From Portulaca oleracea (taxonomy: Eukaryota; Streptophyta; Magnoliopsida; Caryophyllales; Portulacaceae): a DNA stretch of 64,000 nucleotides. The notes beneath the pieces are model-generated. The model saw nothing but the letters and a program-made list of their open reading frames with translations. It made no database searches and was not told the DNA's origin. Position 1 is the stretch's first letter; each line of letters starts with the position of its first letter. Below are positions 1 through 10,710 of this stretch, piece by piece. The stretch covers positions 7,683,832-7,747,831 of the forward strand of contig CM055870.1 of NCBI GenBank assembly GCA_029582165.1. Direction: 5' to 3'. The translations under genes were made by a program, and so were the position numbers.

Positions 1-299
1 AGAATGGGAAACCCAAGCTCAAAAGTTTGATTTATGGCCTTGTTTGTTTTGTTACAGAGAGATGTGCAAGTCATGACACTTGATCTAATGATCTTTAATA
101 TGGAAGACAATCATGATGTCAAATGAACTACTAGCTCATGGACAGTTGCTGTATGAATAGTAACATGAGAGAAACAATTCATCATTTTCAAATCAGAAAA
201 AAATAATTATGCAAAATCAAACGGGTCAAAAATTCAAACTCAAAAGAGAAAAATGAGCATTCCAACTTTGTGCTCCCAAACCATTATTTACCGTTTTTA

Positions 300-1400
300 T
301 TGGGGTGAAAATTTAATCTTAGTGCATTGCACTTTAAACATTGAGATTGTGATAAATCAAACTCTAAAATGTATCATAGTATCCAAATTGTAAAACTATT
401 GGATTACAGTGTATCGTCACTGAGTTGGTTGAAACTAACTCAGTGAATTGTCATAGTTTGGCATGCCACAATCTGATGGTTGAAAGGTTTGGATTATTGC
501 AATCCAATTTGTCACACTATGGTGTACTAAACTCCAAGTCATGCAATGTTCGACCTACTGGTAGGGCTGAGAATTGCTCCAGGAATGGATTGAATGGGAC
601 TATACCGAACGGACCTAGGACCGAAAAAAGTTCGGTCATGGATTGAACCAACCGAATTGAACTTTTTTCGGTCCTGGATTGGACCGACCGAATGGACCGA
701 ACTTCCAATGGATTGAACATGTGTTTCTAGGTTGAGCCTGTGAAGCGGGGTGGGACAATGGCCGACTGGAGTGGACAACAACAGCAAGTGCCTGACTGTT
801 GAGCAGGGGCGGGTGATTTGCGACGGTGGACTGACTGATTGCTAGGTGTGTAATGGTCGGTGGTTATCGTCAAGAATCCACCTACGACGTCTACGGCCTA
901 GGCGGGCGACTGATAAACCAAGGGGTGAGAGACTGAGAGGGGCGGGCGACTGATAAACCAAGGGTGAGAAACTGAGAGGGGCGACTGGGGAGAGATAAGG
1001 GTCCCCTTAGAATCAAGACTCAGTGTGTGTGTGATCGTGATTGAGTGGGAGGAGAGGAGGGAATTACTTAGAGTAGAAACCTTAAAAAATTGAATATCTC
1101 ATTAAAAAAGTTCGGTCCTTCGGTTGGTTCTCGGTCCGATCAGTTTGGGTTAGGAGTTGGATTGAGGACCAAAAGAGAAAAATCGTTGGACTGAGGACTG
1201 CGAAAATTTCAATCCAATCTAGTCCAGTCCAAAGTTTAGTCTGGACTGGACTATCCTCACCTACCTGTTGAAGTCTAATTTGTCATGCTTTGACTTCACA
1301 GAACTCAGAAGCTGTGCACTATAGTCTAATAGTTTTACAATTTAGTTTAGTGTGATACAATTTTAAAGTTTGATTTACTAGAATTTCAAAACATAAAATA
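300..1400. repeat. Inverted-repeat (foldback) region with a nested hAT-like repeat
   Basis: The stretch at about 345-415 (starting GATAAATCAAACTCTAAAAT) is matched in inverted orientation by about 1305-1395 (reverse complement of the TTTAAAGTTTGATTTA part). Between them, about 562-1265 begins TAGGGCTGAGAATTG and ends in sequence whose complement begins TAGGTGAGGATAGTCC. That inner part is full of CGGTCC/GGACCG strings in both orientations, as in non-autonomous hAT-like elements. I read it as a decayed foldback element with an inner insertion. No clean target-site duplication was found. No gene is seen from 1 to 2280. Confidence 0.5.
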
Positions 1401-2284
1401 TGGTGCTCTACGATCCAATTTTCCATATATTTGATCTAACTTATTTTATATTTCATCCACATTTACTATAAATTCTTGGTGCTCCCCAACCATTGTTCTT
1501 TTACTTTAAGTGTCTCACAACTGAATAAATTAATTAATATGAATATTGATTGAAACATGCATAATGTAAGTAATTTTATGAGCTTGTACACATAATATGT
1601 TTTGGGTAATAAAAAGTGTACATGCTATATATAAATTTTTTATACTTTGACATCATGAGACCACAATGTTATGTAATTGTAAGACTATAATCTATGAACT
1701 ATTGTACACTTGGATGTATTGTGTAATTTTTAGGTCCGCGCAGTTTGCATGCTGGCCAAATGGGATAAAAACCGTTGGTTGGGCTGACTCTTTTAATTAT
1801 GCAAAAACGTGATTATTATCAATGTAAGCTTCCATTGTCATGGGTACCATGCAATCATTAACATGAACTAACTTGTTGCCCTTTTTGGCACACCAATTCT
1901 ATGCCATTTTTAAAATAGGAAAAATTCCAACGAGTAATGATAAGAAAATTATTGAGAATTGGATAAACTGATTCATCGAAAGTTGATTGTTCATAAGTTT
2001 CCTTTTTTCATTTAGCCACCAACCTCATCCCTGATCTGGTTCTGGCATGAAAGCTGATTGTTCAACCACCTCTCCCCTTTTAAAATTTTTTTAAAACAAG
2101 GTTGTACATTTTAATTAGGGGTGGCTTCAGCCTTGATCGAGATTGATTCAAAGTGCAAAACTCCATATAATATTCCTCTTATGAAATTAAAAATTGTTTG
2201 TGCAACTGTTAACAGCACAAATGTTATTTGATAGGAACTTATGGTTTGCTGTTTGATAGAAACATCCCTCAAAAGCTAATTAAA
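1401..2284. other. Intergenic stretch, nothing recognised
   Basis: This is AT-rich sequence with no long open frame, no RNA gene and no clear terminal repeats. Confidence 0.5.
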
Positions 2285-2707
2285 GACTAAGATGTATCGT
2301 GTGATAGTTAGACTGACGATGTTGTATAATTATGAATGTTGGGCAATCAAGAAGATACATTGTCAGAGGTTAAATATGGCAGAGCTGAGGATGACTCGGT
2401 GAATTTGTGGGTATATCGGGTTGGATAGGATTAAAAATGCCGTTTGTCGAGCTGAACTATGGGTAGCACCAATTGATGATAAGTTGGGAGAGTCTAGATT
2501 GTGATGGTTTGGACATGTCTAAGGAGAAGTGAGAATACCCTTGTTAGGAGGTGTGAAAGGATTAATATACACTTTGGATGTTGTGGACGTGAGAGACCTC
2601 GAACATTGATGAGAGCTATGATAATAGCACATTTGAAGCACCTATGTTTAGCGATGGACATAACACTGGACACTTGGACAGGGAGTTTGGATGGCCTATT
2701 GAGGTAG
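2285..2707 (+). pseudogene. LINE (non-LTR) reverse transcriptase C-terminal relic
   Basis: Conceptual translation in shifting frames gives MYRVIVRLTMLY, ECWAIKK, RMTR-stop-ICGY, VAPIDDKLGESRL-stop-WFGHV, then RSENTLVRRCERI and HLKHLCLAMDITLD. These match the conserved C-terminal block that follows the reverse transcriptase in plant LINE-like sequences (ECW.IKK, RWFGHV, RCERI). At least two in-frame stops and one frameshift are visible; the first stop is consistent with TGG to TGA. It is a dead 3' fragment. The open frame at 2709-2912 after it is hydrophobic and I cannot assign it. Confidence 0.75.
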
Positions 2708-3102
2708 CATGGTGAGATTTGCTAGTATGTTAATGTGTTTTGCCTTGGTTTGTTGTCTTGTGCCTCCATTTGATTTTATTGTCCAGGTACATTTAGCTTC
2801 TTTTTTAGCTACTTGGACTATACTATTATGCATCTTCATATTTCCGCAAGCTTCCAGGTTTCTCTTCTTTTCTTTGGGCTTTCCAAAGGTTTTTCAATTG
2901 AATTTCTTTTAGTGTCTAAAGTGTTTTTTGAAGCGGTTTTTTCGAAATGTTTTATCCGGGCTTGTAGGAATCAACATCTCTATGGACTTCAATTTATGAG
3001 AAATGTTGCCTACATCTGTATTCACAAATTGCATTCAAATGCGTTCTCCTTGAAAGTTTGTTGTTGAATAAGAAACTTCATACTGTTGCCCATAGTCTGA
3101 AT

Positions 3103-3619
3103 TAGACCTGTCAATTCGGTCGGGCAGGCGGTTTCGGGTCGGTCGTATATCGGGTTCGGGTAAATACGGGTCAGATGTATTTCGGGTTCAGGAAAATACG
3201 GTCGGTGTATTCCGGTTTCGGGTCAACCCAACGGGTTATGATTGCGACCTTTTTTCATTTTTTCTTTTTAAAATATGGTATCTAAATACTACTTTTTGTA
3301 CAATATACATAATAAACTATGATTATCTTCTAGCAATGATAGATTATTATAACTATTTTAACTTAAATAAGAGAAATAACAAATAAATAAGCTGCGCTTA
3401 TAGTTTAATAGTTAAAATTTTGAATGCAAAGTCACAAATTTTAATAAAGTTTAACTCAAAATGTTAAATTTTCGGGTCAAATGGGCGGGTCGGGTTTGAC
3501 CCGCAAATTTTCGGGTTCGGTATACTTCGGGTTTAGTTGAAAAAACCGTGTTCAAAACACCAAAATTTCGGGCAGGTTCGGGTCGGGTTATCGGGTCGGG
3601 TCAGAAATTGCCAGGTCTA
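3103..3619. repeat. Non-autonomous DNA element with CGGGT/ACCCG-rich ends
   Basis: The left end reads TAGACCTGTCAATTCGG and the right end, complemented, reads TAGACCTGGCAATTTC, giving imperfect terminal inverted repeats. A 5-bp direct repeat TGAAT flanks it (3098-3102 and 3620-3624). The interior carries many CGGGTTCGGGT-type strings in both orientations and an AT-rich core with no coding capacity. It resembles plant hAT-like MITEs, but the 5-bp duplication is short for hAT (8 bp), so the superfamily is uncertain. Confidence 0.6.
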
Positions 3620-3675
3620 TGAATAGTTGAAAAAGGAAATATTTTCAACTTAAGTTATAATGAAACCGAAACAAA

Positions 3676-3920
3676 AGCCCTGTTCTTTTCTGCGGTTGGC
3701 AAACTGCGGTGCCACAGCCTACCGCAATTTGCCACAACCCACCACATTTTACCGCAAATCATTACTTTTCTCTCTTCTCACTTTTCTCCTCTGCTTTTTA
3801 TATTCTCTCTCTCCACCTACCACACACACCAATAACCTATCACAATTCCGTCACATCCCACCACAATCCACCACACCTCACCACACCATTCCGCAAAATA
3901 CCGCATAAAAGAACATGACC
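3676..3920. repeat. Harbinger/Tourist-like MITE, copy 1
   Basis: The ends are GCCCTGTTCTTTTCTGCGG and, complemented, GGTCATGTTCTTTTATGCGG. The body is a run of CCACA/ACCGCA-type words. It belongs to the same family as 47816-48086 and 56373-56618, which show 3-bp target duplications (TTA, ATA) typical of PIF/Harbinger. The open frames crossing it are not genes. Confidence 0.7.
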
Positions 3921-4513
3921 AAAATACATCAACAAATCTCATGTGTTTCTTTTTCCGTGCAATAGTAAGAGGTAAATAGTTTTCAATCCCAAGTCAATTA
4001 AGACTAGTCTCTCTAACTTGTAAAACTTAGAATTAAAAGAGTTACATTATAGCAAACCTCTCAATACATCACTATGTGGCCGAATTTCATAGTACCCGCT
4101 TTGATTTTAATTTTGGTTTTACAGGAAACTTCACATTTGACACGATAGGTAACAAAAGCAATGCAACTCTGTATTCACCATACGCAAACCTGAACAATGG
4201 AAACATTAAAAAAAAACACAAAACTCCCAATGGAATGAATATTTCAACCCTACAACAACAGACTTCCAAAATAAACAAATTTTTAGCACAGTTTGAGAGA
4301 TCGAGATGCAGGCAGCCATCCCTTTATAATTGAAATTTATAGAGAGATTGATTCACGCGTGCTTAAGCTTTCAACCCTAACCATAAAAAAATGTCGACCC
4401 GAAAAAAACGAGGCTCAAGATAGATCAACATACTTTACCCAACAACAGAATGGCCACCTGGTGAAAATACATGGCAACCAGCAACTAAACTGAAAACAGG
4501 CGACGAGGGCTGA

Positions 4514-4735
4514 CTAATGTCCGGACCCCCTGCGGCTGGGTCCAGCGGTCAACTTAGTCGCCAACTTTCTCACTATGATGTCAATGGCTGTTGTCTCCAC
4601 AGAATCAGAAACTGGCAGTTCATGGCGTTCATTGCTGGGTGCCCTGAACTCTGACAGTAGTCTGCATTTGACAGGACATATTTGCGCACAACTCAGGAGG
4701 ATTACGAAGCATATTGCCAAATAACCACTCTTCAT
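4514..4735 (-). CDS. PIP/PIPL secreted peptide precursor (gene 1)
   Basis: A 73-residue pre-propeptide. Residues 1-24 form a signal peptide (MKSGYLAICFVILLSCAQIC then PVKC). A variable acidic/basic spacer follows, and the C-terminus is AGPSRRGSGH (residues 64-73). That ending matches the SGPSxxGxGH motif of the PAMP-induced secreted peptide (PIP/PIPL) family, whose C-terminal peptide is released to the apoplast and amplifies immune signalling through an RLK7-type receptor in Arabidopsis. A prolyl-containing GPS core and terminal GH are present. The start is the only Met giving a signal peptide. A tetranucleotide microsatellite lies directly upstream of the ATG, and a W-box module lies about 230 bp upstream. 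The other two PIP-like genes in the window have the same strand. Function is inferred from the motif. Confidence 0.85.
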   Translation of the reverse strand: MKSGYLAICFVILLSCAQICPVKCRLLSEFRAPSNERHELPVSDSVETTAIDIIVRKLATKLTAGPSRRGSGH

Positions 4736-4742
4736 CCCTACC

Positions 4743-4743
4743 T

Positions 4744-4791
<48 letters not shown>

Positions 4792-4793
4792 TT
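4743..4793. repeat. (CTTT)n microsatellite in the leader of PIP gene 1
   Basis: About twelve tandem TTCT/CTTT units end roughly 7 bp before the start codon of the minus-strand peptide gene. On the coding strand it is a GAAA-type purine run in the 5' leader. The number of units is probably polymorphic. Confidence 0.9.
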
Positions 4794-4960
4794 TGGCCGG
4801 CTTTGTTTGTCTCTTGTGACTCGATCTGTTTTTAAATTGAGAAGGAATGTATCAGGTGGTCTGTTTAAAATGCTCTCTTGGCATTGGAACCACTATAATA
4901 ATGGATGGTTGGTGATGTAACCGAGGTATCTACAAGGGTGTTGGGGGTCTAATTCCCTGG

Positions 4961-5006
4961 AAAGCATGTTGACTAGGCTCAACTTGGTATTTTTTCTTTC
5001 ACGCGT
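4961..5006 (-). promoter_or_regulatory. Upstream module of PIP gene 1: W-box plus CGCG box
   Basis: AAAGCATGTTGACTAGGC at 4961-4978 contains TTGACT, the W-box core bound by WRKY factors. CACGCG at 5000-5005 is a CGCG box of the type bound by CAMTA factors. The 18-mer recurs with one difference upstream of PIP gene 2 (21281-21298), again followed by CACGCGTA. The region aligned to the TATA box of gene 2 is degraded here. Confidence 0.55.
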
Positions 5007-6477
5007 AAGAGATGAAGGGTAACGTAGACGGGTTTCAGAGGGTTTTTTAATGTATTTTTTTGTTGATCAGGACAAGGGTTTCGATGTTTGAGGGAAAGAA
5101 AATGGTAAGTTACGTTGCAGCTTTTTAATGTACGTTTTGGGAGTCAACCAAGCTGTTTGCTATTGTGTGCCTTGGAGAGCAAGGTGGTAGGTGGTCATTT
5201 TGGAGGTCGATCCCTGTTGTTCACCTAAACAATTTTCGATTGCCTTGTTTTGCATTAAGCTACTCACACACACAAAAAAATAATTATATATATATATATA
5301 TGTTCATAACAAAAAATTGACCATATTTTGTGGGATTTGCTGATTGAGCAGTGACGTAGATTAGGATTTTCAAAATTATACACGTGTAGCTCAATTTGAC
5401 ACTGAAATTGGATTCGGACATAGGGTGAGGTGAGATTACGCTTCCGCTAGAGAGCTGCCGCGTTCGACACAAAACCAAGCTTCTATTTTCAAGTTCCTTC
5501 ACCTGATTTTCGGTCAAGTTTTCAAGTTCCTTCGCCTGGTTTCCGATCAAGTTTGGCTTTCCAACTTGTGTGTTAGACTGTGGCTTTTAAGGTGTTGTCA
5601 CTGTCGTGACTGTTCAATCCTTTGCTTTGCTTTGGGTTTGTTTTTATTTTTGTTGTTGTTTGTAATTAGTGTAGCTTTTTAGTTTGTTTTGTTGTTTGTC
5701 ACATCTGATTAGTCATTTGATCCTGAAGATGAGGTATCTAACCACATGTTGGTCCCCCTCATCATTTACCATGTAAAAGGTAGACCTTCCCATTTACCCG
5801 AGTTAAAAAAAAGTACCTATTTTTTGCTTGGGGTGCAAGGTGTTGAGAACATCTGTTAATTCCACTCTCAACAGCTTAGTGTTTGACTTTATTTTCACTT
5901 CCAAAGTTAGAACTAACCAATGTTGTAAGCGACTGTTTCAAGGAAGACTTTCAACATAGCTTAGCTAGGTAGAGTCCTACTTTGCTGGACCACTAGAAGG
6001 TTCAACTTGAAGATGACAAACCTCATTCTCCTATATACCTTTCTTGTGTCCTTCCTTCCAAATGTCTGAGTTAATTTTTAAGGCTTCTGTCAAGTCATAA
6101 CTTGACAAATTGACAATTATCATAGTATCATTAAATACATAGCAATTGGTTGCATTACTGATGTTTTTAGTGCCTCCATGTTTTGTTCCTGTAATTTAAC
6201 GAGGTCCAGTGTAACATTAGAACGACTTATATTAGACGTTTCCTTGGGATCAACGAACGTCACTCTGGGAGGATGGCCTTTGTTATCCATTATACTTTTC
6301 TCACATGTTTAAGACAAATTTGAGTGATTTGTTTATTTATGGAATGTTGGACTCTAATCTCCAGTATTTTTGGGATATTAAATATTGATCGGTCTCATTT
6401 TGAGCTGAATTGATACCCTAATTAATAAAGTGTTTGTTTGTTTTATACTCTTAACTATCAGTTAGTTACGATGATTT
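5007..6477. other. Intergenic stretch, nothing recognised
   Basis: It contains a short (TA)n run near 5283-5300 and T-rich sequence. The longest frame (5284-5550, minus) lacks recognisable protein features. There is no RNA gene and no clear transposon end. Confidence 0.5.
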
Positions 6478-7330
6478 TTGTGTTTTTGTAGGTTGATAAG
6501 AGAATCAGAAGAAAAGGAGAAGAGAAAGAAGAAGCAGCCAACCACGCGACCGTTTTCTTCATGCCCGTTAGCAGCGCCTGAAGGAAATGCGAGGCAAATC
6601 TGGGGTGCTACCAGCGCTGCATCAACCCCGCCAGCACCTGCAGCTAGGACGAGAAAAAAGGCGGAATTCAGAGGCGCTGGTTGCGCCTTGCCCAGTGAAG
6701 TCAGAACTCAAGACGCTGGCAGCACCTACTTCACGCCACCCGCGTCTTCTCTCGGAAACCAAGACGGCAGACACAGACGCTCGTCACGCCTATTACCCGC
6801 CACAACCAGAACAAAGGGATTCAGAGAAGGTGAGAGACGCTGGCCGCGCCTCCTCTCGCCCTATAAAAAAAAGACCTCGCGTCAGAATTATGCACATTTT
6901 TAGTTTCTTTTGTTTAGGGTTTAATTTTATATCTCGTTCTAGTTTTTCTCTCCAGTTTTTCTTCAACAATTGTAACGATCTTCTTTAAAGTTTAATTCAA
7001 GTCAGTTTTAGTTTTCAATTTCTCGTTTCCTTTTCACTTTCATTTCGCAGTTATTTTCAATTCTCGCTATTTCAATCCTTTCAGTATTCGTTTCAATCTA
7101 AAATTCCAATTTTTAGTGAAGAAGAGGATTAAGGTTCCCCGAATTCTCCTTTCAAGTGAGGATTCAAGCTGTCTTAGTAATTCAAATCACACATTTCTTG
7201 TTTGTTTGGGAGATTCGCGTGATTCAATCGCCAGAAATACAGACGCAGATATCATTTCTTTCTTTGCAGATTTAGTTTTAATTTCGTTGGTAGTTAATTG
7301 ATTGCTTTAATTATTTGTTGCAGTTAGTTT
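6478..7330 (+). mobile_element. LTR-like fragment with GCGCT palindrome cluster and TATA box
   Basis: From 6565 to 6855 there are repeated imperfect palindromes of the form GGCGCT-nnn-AGCGCC (centres near 6611/6631, 6680, 6719/6739, 6783, 6843). A TATA box, CCCTATAAAAAAAAG, follows at 6860-6874. The downstream T-rich tract with TTTAGGGTTTAATTTTATA looks like a transcribed leader (R-U5). The open frames at 6478-6988 overlap the palindromes and have no protein homology I recognise. I did not find a matched second LTR or firm ends, so it is a solo LTR or a fragment. Confidence 0.5.
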
Positions 7331-7713
7331 TAGTTTAAATTTAATAATTGCAATTCTCCATGTTAAATTTGTTGCAATTACTTTTTTAATTTGGAATATT
7401 CAAACCCAACCAAACCAATTCCCTATTACCTGATACACCATCCCTACAGATACGACAACCCTACTTTAAAACCCCAAAATACCACAACCGAACAGCTAAT
7501 AAGAGAAGTGCAATTACGAGATAGAAGCTATACCCACAAAACCCAAGAAAAGAAAGAGAAATGAAATTACAAGATAAAGAGGCAAACTTAACAAGGGAAG
7601 CACAAAAGGAGATCTCTACTCACGGTCGCGAATCTAATTACTAAAACAACGTTTCTTACTCAATAAAGAACAACTAATAAGAGTATTCAAGGCTACTTGC
7701 AAGTCTGTGACCA
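7331..7713. other. Short non-genic stretch before the chromovirus
   Basis: A/C-rich sequence with nothing recognisable; it ends in the target duplication AACTT at 7714-7718. Confidence 0.5.
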
Positions 7714-7718
7714 AACTT

Positions 7719-7791
7719 TGATGTAGGTCGAGGAGAAGGTGGGATGGAGAAACCTTCTCGAGTAGCTACAGCTGAACAGGACAAGTAATTT

Positions 7792-7837
<46 letters not shown>

Positions 7838-8001
7838 ATTGTGTATATGTATTTGATGTAATGTTCAGTGTTACAATACATCAGATAATACTTCTATTTA
7901 TATGCAAAGAAAATGGTTTTCTCCCAACTAATCGTCCACCAGCTTATTATAACAAACTCTCAACCTCCCAACAACCTTCTTAACAACCTTTCCTTGTAAC
8001 A
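7719..8001 (-). repeat. 3' LTR of the chromovirus
   Basis: 283 bp, TG...CA, nearly identical to 13659-13926. It carries an (AG)n microsatellite of about 32 nt at 7800-7832, longer than in the partner LTR. In the element's direction this is the downstream LTR, preceded by the polypurine tract at 8002-8012. Confidence 0.93.
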
Positions 8002-8045
8002 TTCCTTCCCCCATCAAGAAATGCTTTGTCCCCAAAGCTCAAATC

Positions 8046-8459
8046 CTAAGTGTTCTGCTGAAACTCAGGGTATTTATTCTCAAATTCCTCAGCCCATACC
8101 CAAGTAGCCTCGTGGAGCTCTGTGCCTTCCCATTGAACCAGATATTGCACTGTTGGACAATTTCGCCTCCTCCGAACCCTCCTGTCCACAATCATTCGAG
8201 GCTGTAAGATGGCAACAACATCAGTACCTTACAGAAAGGAAGGAATATGTGGTGCACTAGGCAGTGGGCCTCTGAATAACTTCAACTGGGACACATGGAG
8301 GACATTATGTATCTTTATGGTGTCAGGAAAGAGCAGCTTGTAAGCCACTTTACCAATTCTGTCTTCCACCTGGAATGGCCCAAAATACCTTGGAGCAAGC
8401 TTCTCATTGCTTCTGTGTTGAACTGTTGCTTGCCTGTATGGCTGTAGTTTGATTAACAC
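8046..8459 (-). pseudogene. Chromovirus integrase tail and chromodomain
   Basis: The frame opens just after an in-frame TAG (8457-8459) that replaces the Trp of the usual [12 protein letters not shown] motif. It then encodes [19 protein letters not shown] and [11 protein letters not shown], the typical C-terminal part of Ty3 integrases. A further in-frame stop (TAA, near 8226) is followed in the same frame by PRMIVDRRV, YLVQWEG and EATWVWAEEF, a chromodomain of the kind that targets chromoviruses to modified histones. The polyprotein ends at a TAG at 8046-8048. Confidence 0.88.
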
Positions 8460-9743
8460 CTAGTCACCAATTTGAAATTCTCTATCTGTTCTATGAGAAT
8501 TGGCTTGTTGAACCATCCTGTTCTGAGCCCTTTGCAGTTGCTGTTTGAGAGCTCGAATCATTTCCTCCCTTCGAGCTAAAGTCCTATCCACAACAACTAC
8601 TGTAGATTCTCCTGGTAAATAAGGAAGGTGAACAGGAGGAGGAAATCCAAAGATAACCTCAAATGGACTTTTGCCAATAGAAGTATGGTAGTTAGTGTTA
8701 TACCACCATTCCGCTAGGGGAAGATACTTGCACCAATCCTTAGGGACTTGCGCACAAACACACCTCAAATAAGTCTCTAAGCACCTATTTACGACATCCG
8801 TTTGCCCATCTGTTTGAGGGTGATAGGAGGGAGATAACCGTAAATCGACCCTGTAAATACCAAACAAAGCCTGCCAAAACTGACTCAAGAATATAGGATC
8901 TCGATCACTTACAATACTGTGGGGCAACCCATGGAGCTTAAAGACAAAATCAAAGTAGCTTTGAGCAACGTCTACTGCTGTGTATGGGTGGCTCAAAGCA
9001 ATAAAATGAGCATACTTGCTCAACCTATCCACCACCACAAAAATGACATCGTTTCCCATAGATTTAGGCAAGCCATCAATGAAATCCATGGAAATATCTT
9101 CCCAAACTCCATTGGGGATGGATAGAGGTTGTAATAATCCAGGGTAGGCAGCCGAATCATACGTGCACATTTGACAAGTAGCACATGTTCTGATAAAACA
9201 TGAAACATCTTTATGAAGTCCCTTCCAGTAAAATAAATTCTTCACCCTTAGAATGGTTGCGTCTCTCCCAGAATGCCCAGCCACTGGGGAAGAATGACTC
9301 CAATGCAAAATCTTGATCCTCAAGTCACTATCTGGGTCGACCACGAGTTTCCCTTTCCTCCGTAACTTGCCGTCCACCAAGCTGTAATGTGGAACATGAG
9401 TTCCCTGTTCCAATTGTTGTAGCATATCGAACAACTTAGGGTCCAGCTGCCAACTTTGTCGAATCTGTTGTAATAAGTCTGATTCGATATCGGATATTGC
9501 CAGAGTCAGCAACTCTGCTCCAGTCACTCTAGAAAGAGCATCCGCTGCAACGTTCTCCTTCCCGCTCTTATATTGGATTCCATAAGTATACCCCATGAGT
9601 TTTGAAAGCCAACACTGCTGAAAGGGTGTGGAAACTTTATTCTCCAAGAGCCATTTAAGACTCTTTTGATCAGTTTTGATGATAAAAGCCTGGTGACACA
9701 AATATTGTTCCCACTTTTGCACAGCAAACACTAACGCCAACAA
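8460..9743 (-). pseudogene. Chromovirus RNase H (C-terminal part) and integrase
   Basis: A 427-codon open segment. The start shows the RNase H blocks ALVFAVQKW and FIIKTDQKSL, then VAADALSRV. The integrase HHCC zinc finger follows (H of GHSGRD through CATCQMC), then the catalytic core with DFIDGLP and VSDRDPIF. The third catalytic position of the DD35E triad reads Asp (GQTDVVNR) instead of Glu, counted at exactly 35 residues after the second Asp, so the enzyme is probably inactive. It is separated from the upstream RT segment by one in-frame TAG at 9816-9818, and from the chromodomain by TAG at 8457-8459. Confidence 0.93.
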
Positions 9744-9815
9744 TTCTTTTTCATAGATGGATAGCTTCTGCCACTTAGATCCAAGGGCACGACTAATAAA
9801 TGCCAGCGGGTGCCC

Positions 9816-10709
9816 CTCCTACATTAATACCGCCCCAATACCGCCGTGAGAAGCATTTGTTTCGACCACGAAAACCTTCGAAAAATTTGGAACAGCCAGC
9901 ACCGGTGCAGTACAAAGAGCTTGCTTCAATTGATCAAAGGCTTTAACAGCCTCTTCAGACCATTGAAAGGCACCTTTCTTCAGTAGAAAAGTAAGAGGTT
10001 TGCTAATAATAGCGTATGACCTCACAAACTTCCTGTAATATCCAACAAACCCCAAAAAACTTCGTAATTCCTTGACATTCTTGGGCACATGCCAATCTCG
10101 CACCGATTGGACTTTACTAGGATCAGTGGGCACACCTTCACATGAAATAAAGTGGCCCAAGTATTCAACCTTAGAAACTCCAAAAGCACACTTACTTCTT
10201 TTGGCCAACAAATGATTGGCTCGCATAGTTTCGAACACTGCCCGGAGATGTTCAATATGAGCAGAAGGATCCTTGCTATACACAAGGATATCATCAAAGA
10301 AAATCAAAACAGATTTTCTGAGATAAGCCTTGAATGTATGATTCATCAGACTCTGAAAAGTAGCCGATGCATTAGTGAGACCAAAGGGCATCACTAAAAA
10401 CTCGAAATGCCCGTTGTGAGTCTTGAAAGCTGTCTTATGGACATCCTCCTCGCTAACCCGCAACTGATGATATCCAGAACGCAGATCAATTTCGCTGAAA
10501 ATCGTAACCCCTGCCAATTCATCAATAAGTTCTTCCACAATAGGAATAGGAAATTTATCCTTGATAGTGTTCTTATTCAACTCTCTATAATCAACACAAA
10601 GCCTCCAACTCCCATCTTTCTTTCCGACCAACACTACCGGAGAAGCAAAAGGACTATAACTTGGTTAGATAACCCCATTGTGTAACATTTCTCCTACTAA
10701 CTTCTCAAT
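9816..10709 (-). pseudogene. Chromovirus reverse transcriptase (main part) and start of RNase H
   Basis: It encodes [17 protein letters not shown], the RT palm with FFDDILVYS (the FxDD catalytic box), VEYLGHFIS and [15 protein letters not shown], then the RNase H start [16 protein letters not shown]. In the last motif the catalytic Asp of ETDAS is Asn. A TAA interrupts the segment close to the MULE junction (about 10665), and a TAG at 9816-9818 ends the frame. The N-terminal RT portion lies beyond the nested element at 11832-11974. Confidence 0.92.
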
Positions 10710-10710
10710 G

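Noticed and set aside
2709..2912. 67-codon hydrophobic frame after the LINE relic
   Set aside because: It has no signal-peptide or transporter pattern that stands out from T-rich DNA, and it follows a dead LINE fragment.
6478..6988. Two overlapping frames of 133-141 codons
   Set aside because: They run across the GC-rich palindrome cluster and TATA region of an LTR-like fragment. They have low complexity and no recognisable domain.
8919..9125. Plus-strand frames inside the chromovirus
   Set aside because: They are antisense shadows of the integrase and RNase H coding region.
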